From CAYXLI01 sp964464925 (lineage in GTDB: Bacteria > Acidobacteriota > Terriglobia > Bryobacterales > Bryobacteraceae): a DNA stretch of 64,000 nt. The position numbers were made by a program, and so were the translations under genes. Below the pieces are notes generated by a model. The model was not told where the DNA came from. It searched no databases and worked only from the letters and a program-made list of their open reading frames with translations. Positions within the stretch are counted from its first letter, which is position 1. Each line of letters opens with the position of its first letter. This document shows positions 60,882 to 64,000 of the stretch, one piece after another. The DNA lies in contig CAYXLI010000025.1 of assembly GCA_964464925.1 (NCBI GenBank), positions 25,309 through 89,308 on the forward strand, written 5' to 3'.

Positions 60882-61331
60882 ATGCAGCAATTGGTCTATG
60901 CAATTCAGTTTAAGGGAGCCGCCAGTCCGATGGAAGGCCGCCCGAACGAATTGCAGGTGCACACTGAGGCAGCCAGCGTCAGTTCGACGAGCGTCGTGAA
61001 CGACGGAGGGCTCACCGGCGGTTTCGATCCGGCGGCAGTTGCCACCGTACAGTTCGAAAGCATGGTTACGGTGGAAGACGGCGGTGCGTTCCGGGAGAAA
61101 GGGTCAATCACCTTCGGCACCACCGGGCATCGATTGTTCTTCAAATGCTGCGGCGACGGCTGGATGGGACCGAGTCCGCAGGAGGGGATGAAACAGGGGT
61201 CGGTCACGTGGACGGTCGAGGGCGGTGAAGGCCAGTTCGCCGGCGCAGAAGGAGTGATCACATCCAACTTCACTGTCGACTCGAACGGCGCCGTTGTCGA
61301 TTATCATCTCGGCGTGATTTACATCCGGTAG
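60882..61331 (+). CDS. Small beta-rich protein of unknown function
   Basis: A 149-residue cytoplasmic protein (no signal peptide). The sequence alternates short beta strands, for example GSITFGTTGHRLFFKC and GSVTWTVEGGEGQFAGAEGVITSNFTVDSNGAVVDYHLGVIYI. The GEGQFAGAEGVITSNF pattern recalls the allene-oxide-cyclase/dirigent barrel, but this is a by-eye resemblance only. Start ATG with AGGA six bases upstream. It is followed after 42 bases by the MetE-like gene, on the same strand, so the two are probably co-transcribed. Confidence 0.55.
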   Translation: MQQLVYAIQFKGAASPMEGRPNELQVHTEAASVSSTSVVNDGGLTGGFDPAAVATVQFESMVTVEDGGAFREKGSITFGTTGHRLFFKCCGDGWMGPSPQEGMKQGSVTWTVEGGEGQFAGAEGVITSNFTVDSNGAVVDYHLGVIYIR

Positions 61332-61373
61332 CGCCGGCGTACTTCTTGAGTACAATGCCGGGGGGAGGAACAC

Positions 61374-62588
61374 TTGTTCACTGCAACGGCCAATCTGATT
61401 TTGCCCAGCACCACAACCGGATCGTTCCCGCGTCCGCGCTGGTTCGACGTGAGTATGTGGGGGCGTCCGCTAGATACCTGCATGCTCGATATTCACTTCC
61501 GCGAGAAGTTCCAGGATGCACTCGCGGTCGTGATCAGTGAGCAGGAGCGAGCCGGGCTCGACATCCTGACGCATGGCGATTTCCATGTCGATGAAGACAT
61601 GGCCGGGAGGGCGTGGCACCATTACCCGCTGCAACGATGGGCCGGCTTCGAAGGCGACCACCTGCAACCGGAGGAGACGACTGCGCCATGGCTCCACTAT
61701 CCACCGGGCACGCTGCTGAATGAAATCTATACGGGATGGCGATGGCCGCACGTAGTGGACAAGATCGAACACCGGCCGTTGGATTACCCAAAGTTGTGGC
61801 GCATGGCCCAGGCAAAGACGCCGAAGCCGGTGAAGTTCGGCACCTGTTGCTCCCAGGTGATGGCACTATTCCTAGATATCCACACGCCCAAATACAAGGA
61901 CAAACGCGAGGTGATCTGGGATATGGCGGTCGCGATGAATAAGGAACTGCGGGCGCTGCGCGACGCCGGCTGCAAGTGTATCCAGATTGAAGAACCCACC
62001 TTCCATTTCATGGCGAACACCTTCGGCAAGGATCATGAGGAAGTCAAGTTCATGATCGACGCTTTCAACCGGGAGGTCGAAGGCCTGGACGACGTGGAGC
62101 TTTGGATCCACACCTGTTGGGGCAATCCGAATATGCAGCGCGTGATGGAAGACACCAGCTACGCCAATTCCATCGAAATCTACCTGGAGCGATGCCGCGG
62201 AGACGTCTGGACACTGGAGATGAAGGATCGGAATCAGAAGGACATCGAATTGTTCGAACCCTTCAAACACGATCTGAAAAAGAAAATTTGCATCGGCGCG
62301 GTGAGCCACCGGGTGCTGCAGGCCGACCGGCCGCAGGAAGTGGCGGCCGAGATTCGAAAGGCGCTCAAATATATCCCACCGGAGAAGCTCATCGTCTCGA
62401 GCGATTGCGGTTTTGGCAGACAGGGATGCAATCGCGAGATCGCCTTCTATAAAGCGAGCGCCATCGCACAAGGCTGCAACATCGTGCGGCGCGAACTCGG
62501 ATTCGGGGAGACTCGGGTGCCCGCCGCTGATCCGATGCTGCAAACCGACGTCGTTCCGGGCCGGAAGGGCAGTTCTGCGGCCGGCTAG
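61374..62588 (+). CDS. Divergent MetE-like (cobalamin-independent methionine synthase catalytic domain) protein
   Basis: A 404-residue protein with the MetE C-terminal barrel only, without the N-terminal MetE domain. The zinc ligands are visible: HxC in IHTCWGN and Cys in SSDCGFGRQGC, with the Glu in IQIEEPTFH. The start is TTG at 61374 with GGGGGAGG (61361-61368) five bases upstream, a strong site. Core-MetE proteins act on methylated substrates other than 5-methyl-THF-polyglutamate, often methylcobamide; this member has distinctive inserts (residues 60-130, DFHVDEDMAGRAWHHYPLQRW), so the substrate is open. No other methionine gene is near. Confidence 0.8.
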   Translation: MFTATANLILPSTTTGSFPRPRWFDVSMWGRPLDTCMLDIHFREKFQDALAVVISEQERAGLDILTHGDFHVDEDMAGRAWHHYPLQRWAGFEGDHLQPEETTAPWLHYPPGTLLNEIYTGWRWPHVVDKIEHRPLDYPKLWRMAQAKTPKPVKFGTCCSQVMALFLDIHTPKYKDKREVIWDMAVAMNKELRALRDAGCKCIQIEEPTFHFMANTFGKDHEEVKFMIDAFNREVEGLDDVELWIHTCWGNPNMQRVMEDTSYANSIEIYLERCRGDVWTLEMKDRNQKDIELFEPFKHDLKKKICIGAVSHRVLQADRPQEVAAEIRKALKYIPPEKLIVSSDCGFGRQGCNREIAFYKASAIAQGCNIVRRELGFGETRVPAADPMLQTDVVPGRKGSSAAG

Positions 62589-62681
62589 CCGATCCGTCTT
62601 CCCGTTCCGTTCAACGCCTGGATAAAAGCAACTTCCAAGTGCCTCGGGAGAATAAAATGGTCGCTGAGGTCGGATCTCATC

Positions 62682-64000
62682 ATGTCTTCCGAGGTTTCCT
62701 CTGATTCGCGACTACTTCCGGAACAAACGCCCGCACCGCCTGATCTCGCAGATGTTATCCAGGATCTAGCGTCGCGCCCCTCCCGCCCCCCGGATTATGA
62801 GGCCGAGAATCGGGCACTGGCTGTCCTTGCAAGTGAGCTCGCGGAATATCCCGAGAACATGCTGCAGAGGCTCACGGAAATCGCCCTTGTTGTGTGCGGA
62901 GCCGACACAGCGGGCATTAGCCTTCTGGAAACGCATGATGGGATGGAGGTGTTTCGATGGGAAGCTCTCGCTGGAGCTGGCGCTGCTGCACGGAACATGA
63001 CGATGCCTCGCGCCGCGAGCCCCTGTGGAGTCTGCATAGCGGAAAACAAAACGACCCTATTGTATCTGCCTGAACGATGCTTCCCCGCCCTGCCGCGCGA
63101 GCCTCGTTTTGTGGAAGTTCTCCTGATTCCCTTTCATCACCAGGGACAACCGATCGGTACGGTGTGGGCCATCATGCATCAGTTCGACCGGAAGTTTGAC
63201 CGCGAAGATGAGCGGTTGATTCGAAGATTGGCCGCTTTCGCGTCGGCGGGCTGGCAGCTTTGGAAGGCTCACACAACGTTAGAACAGCGGGTCGCGGAAC
63301 GGACGGCCGAGCTCTCCGAGATGAACGCAGTTCTGCAAAAAGAAATCGAGGAGCGCAGACGTCTCGATGAAGAGCGCAAGACTCTTCTACAGCGTGTCGC
63401 CCTTACTCAGGAAGAGGAGCGCAGTCGGATTGCTCGGGAGTTGCACGACGATTTGGCCCAGCGGTTGGCTTTACTCGAAATAGAGCTGGAGCGGGTTCGC
63501 CAGAATCCGCCCGGTGATCCGGAGCAAGTGGCAGCACGACTGTATCCGCTCACCGGCCAGGTTGAGGCTCTCGCAAACGATCTACGCGAACTCAGTCATC
63601 GCCTGCATCCGAGCATTCTGGAGGATCTTGGATTGGAAGCAGCGCTGCGAGCCATCGCCGGAGAGTATGATCGCTCGTATGGCAGGGTCCGATTCGCCGG
63701 TGGCTATCTGTCGCGCCCGGTACCCGTCCCTGTCGCGAGTGCGCTCTACCGAGTAACCCAGGAGGCGTTGCGGAACGCAGCGAAGCACGCGCCCCGCGCC
63801 GCTACAACCGTCACTCTGTGCGAAACGCCTACGGAGTTGCGTGTCACGATTCATGACGATGGCCCGGGCTTTGATCCGGATGCCCCAGGGACCAAGGGAG
63901 GGCTCGGAATCGTAAGCATGCAGGAGCGTATGCAACTAGTCGACGGAAAACTTGTTGTCGAGTCTAGGCCGGGCGCGGGTACGGAAATTCGGGCTAGCGT
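62682..64000 (+). CDS. Sensor histidine kinase with GAF domain (NarL-type HisKA_3), cut by window end
   Basis: The reading frame runs from ATG at 62682 to the window edge (at least 439 residues, still open). A GAF domain (about 55-195: AVLASELAEYPENMLQRLTEIALVV...LLIPFHHQGQPIGTVWAIMHQFDRKFD) is followed by a coiled-coil linker (about 205-245). HisKA_3 has its phosphorylation His at H255 in ELHDDLAQRL, then a HATPase_c domain with TQEALRNAAKHA (N-box), DDGPGFDPD (G1) and GGLGIVSMQER (G2). No signal peptide or membrane helix precedes GAF, so it is cytosolic. Partner response regulator not seen; it may lie just downstream. Confidence 0.9.
   Translation, partial: MSSEVSSDSRLLPEQTPAPPDLADVIQDLASRPSRPPDYEAENRALAVLASELAEYPENMLQRLTEIALVVCGADTAGISLLETHDGMEVFRWEALAGAGAAARNMTMPRAASPCGVCIAENKTTLLYLPERCFPALPREPRFVEVLLIPFHHQGQPIGTVWAIMHQFDRKFDREDERLIRRLAAFASAGWQLWKAHTTLEQRVAERTAELSEMNAVLQKEIEERRRLDEERKTLLQRVALTQEEERSRIARELHDDLAQRLALLEIELERVRQNPPGDPEQVAARLYPLTGQVEALANDLRELSHRLHPSILEDLGLEAALRAIAGEYDRSYGRVRFAGGYLSRPVPVPVASALYRVTQEALRNAAKHAPRAATTVTLCETPTELRVTIHDDGPGFDPDAPGTKGGLGIVSMQERMQLVDGKLVVESRPGAGTEIRAS

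Noticed and set aside
1..64000. rRNA, tRNA or CRISPR sequences in the intergenic gaps
   Set aside because: Reading the gaps I saw no cloverleaf with CCA-type acceptor, no rRNA segment and no regular direct repeats with spacers. A covariance-model scan was not possible.

Overview
The window reads as chromosome of a free-living, moderately GC-rich Gram-negative bacterium, most likely an Acidobacteriota of the Bryobacterales/Solibacter type. This is inferred from the gene repertoire: a MoxR-DUF58-VWA-DUF4175 cluster, several Tat-exported Gfo/Idh/MocA oxidoreductases, an ASPIC/UnbV (CRTAC1-like) protein with TPRs, a PEP-CTERM protein, a DUF5703 glycan enzyme and a cytochrome-copper monooxygenase fusion. 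No rRNA, tRNA, CRISPR array, prophage or plasmid gene was seen. The only mobile trace is a RAYT transposase with REP-like palindromes.

Layout. 313-5839 (+): tightly coupled mazG, GNAT acetyltransferase, MenC-type racemase/synthase, EamA permease, MFS transporter and SDR. 5841-18734 (-): a seven-gene coupled envelope operon in the order VWA/CARDB-like protein, caspase-like pseudo-protease, TPR metallopeptidase, MoxR ATPase, DUF58, BatA-like VWA and a 1205-residue DUF4175 protein. 19072-24212: sugar-phosphate isomerase, RAYT with flanking palindromes, tandem Gfo/Idh/MocA pair, LarE. 24237-29601: secreted repeat protein, ilvA behind a candidate attenuator, gyrA. 29751-33807 (-): CRTAC1-like TPR protein followed by an NHL protein. 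33860-37182 (-): exopolysaccharide export set (Wza-like, Wzz-like, BY-kinase). 37324-45265: EVE protein, Maf, DUF721, gatCA, an alpha/beta hydrolase without its serine, HDOD protein, folD-coaE-htrA.

45593-51214 (+): degenerate receiver, TPR protein, DUF1385, prfA-prmC-dinB. 51211-53679 (-): PEP-CTERM peptide, tpiA, Tat oxidoreductase. 53743-56122 (+): cytochrome/copper monooxygenase and a secreted protein of unknown function. 56127-60789 (-): four-gene operon of a membrane protein, DUF5703 glycosidase-like protein, LD-carboxypeptidase and esterase, suggesting envelope or glycan turnover. 60882-64000 (+): small beta-rich protein, divergent MetE-like protein, and a GAF histidine kinase cut by the window edge.

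The most unusual items are the seven-gene envelope operon with its Cys-to-Ser caspase-like member, the candidate leader-peptide attenuator before ilvA, the RAYT whose stop codon lies in its own REP palindrome, and several enzymes or receivers that lack a key catalytic residue. Eight genes start at TTG, several with strong Shine-Dalgarno sequences.
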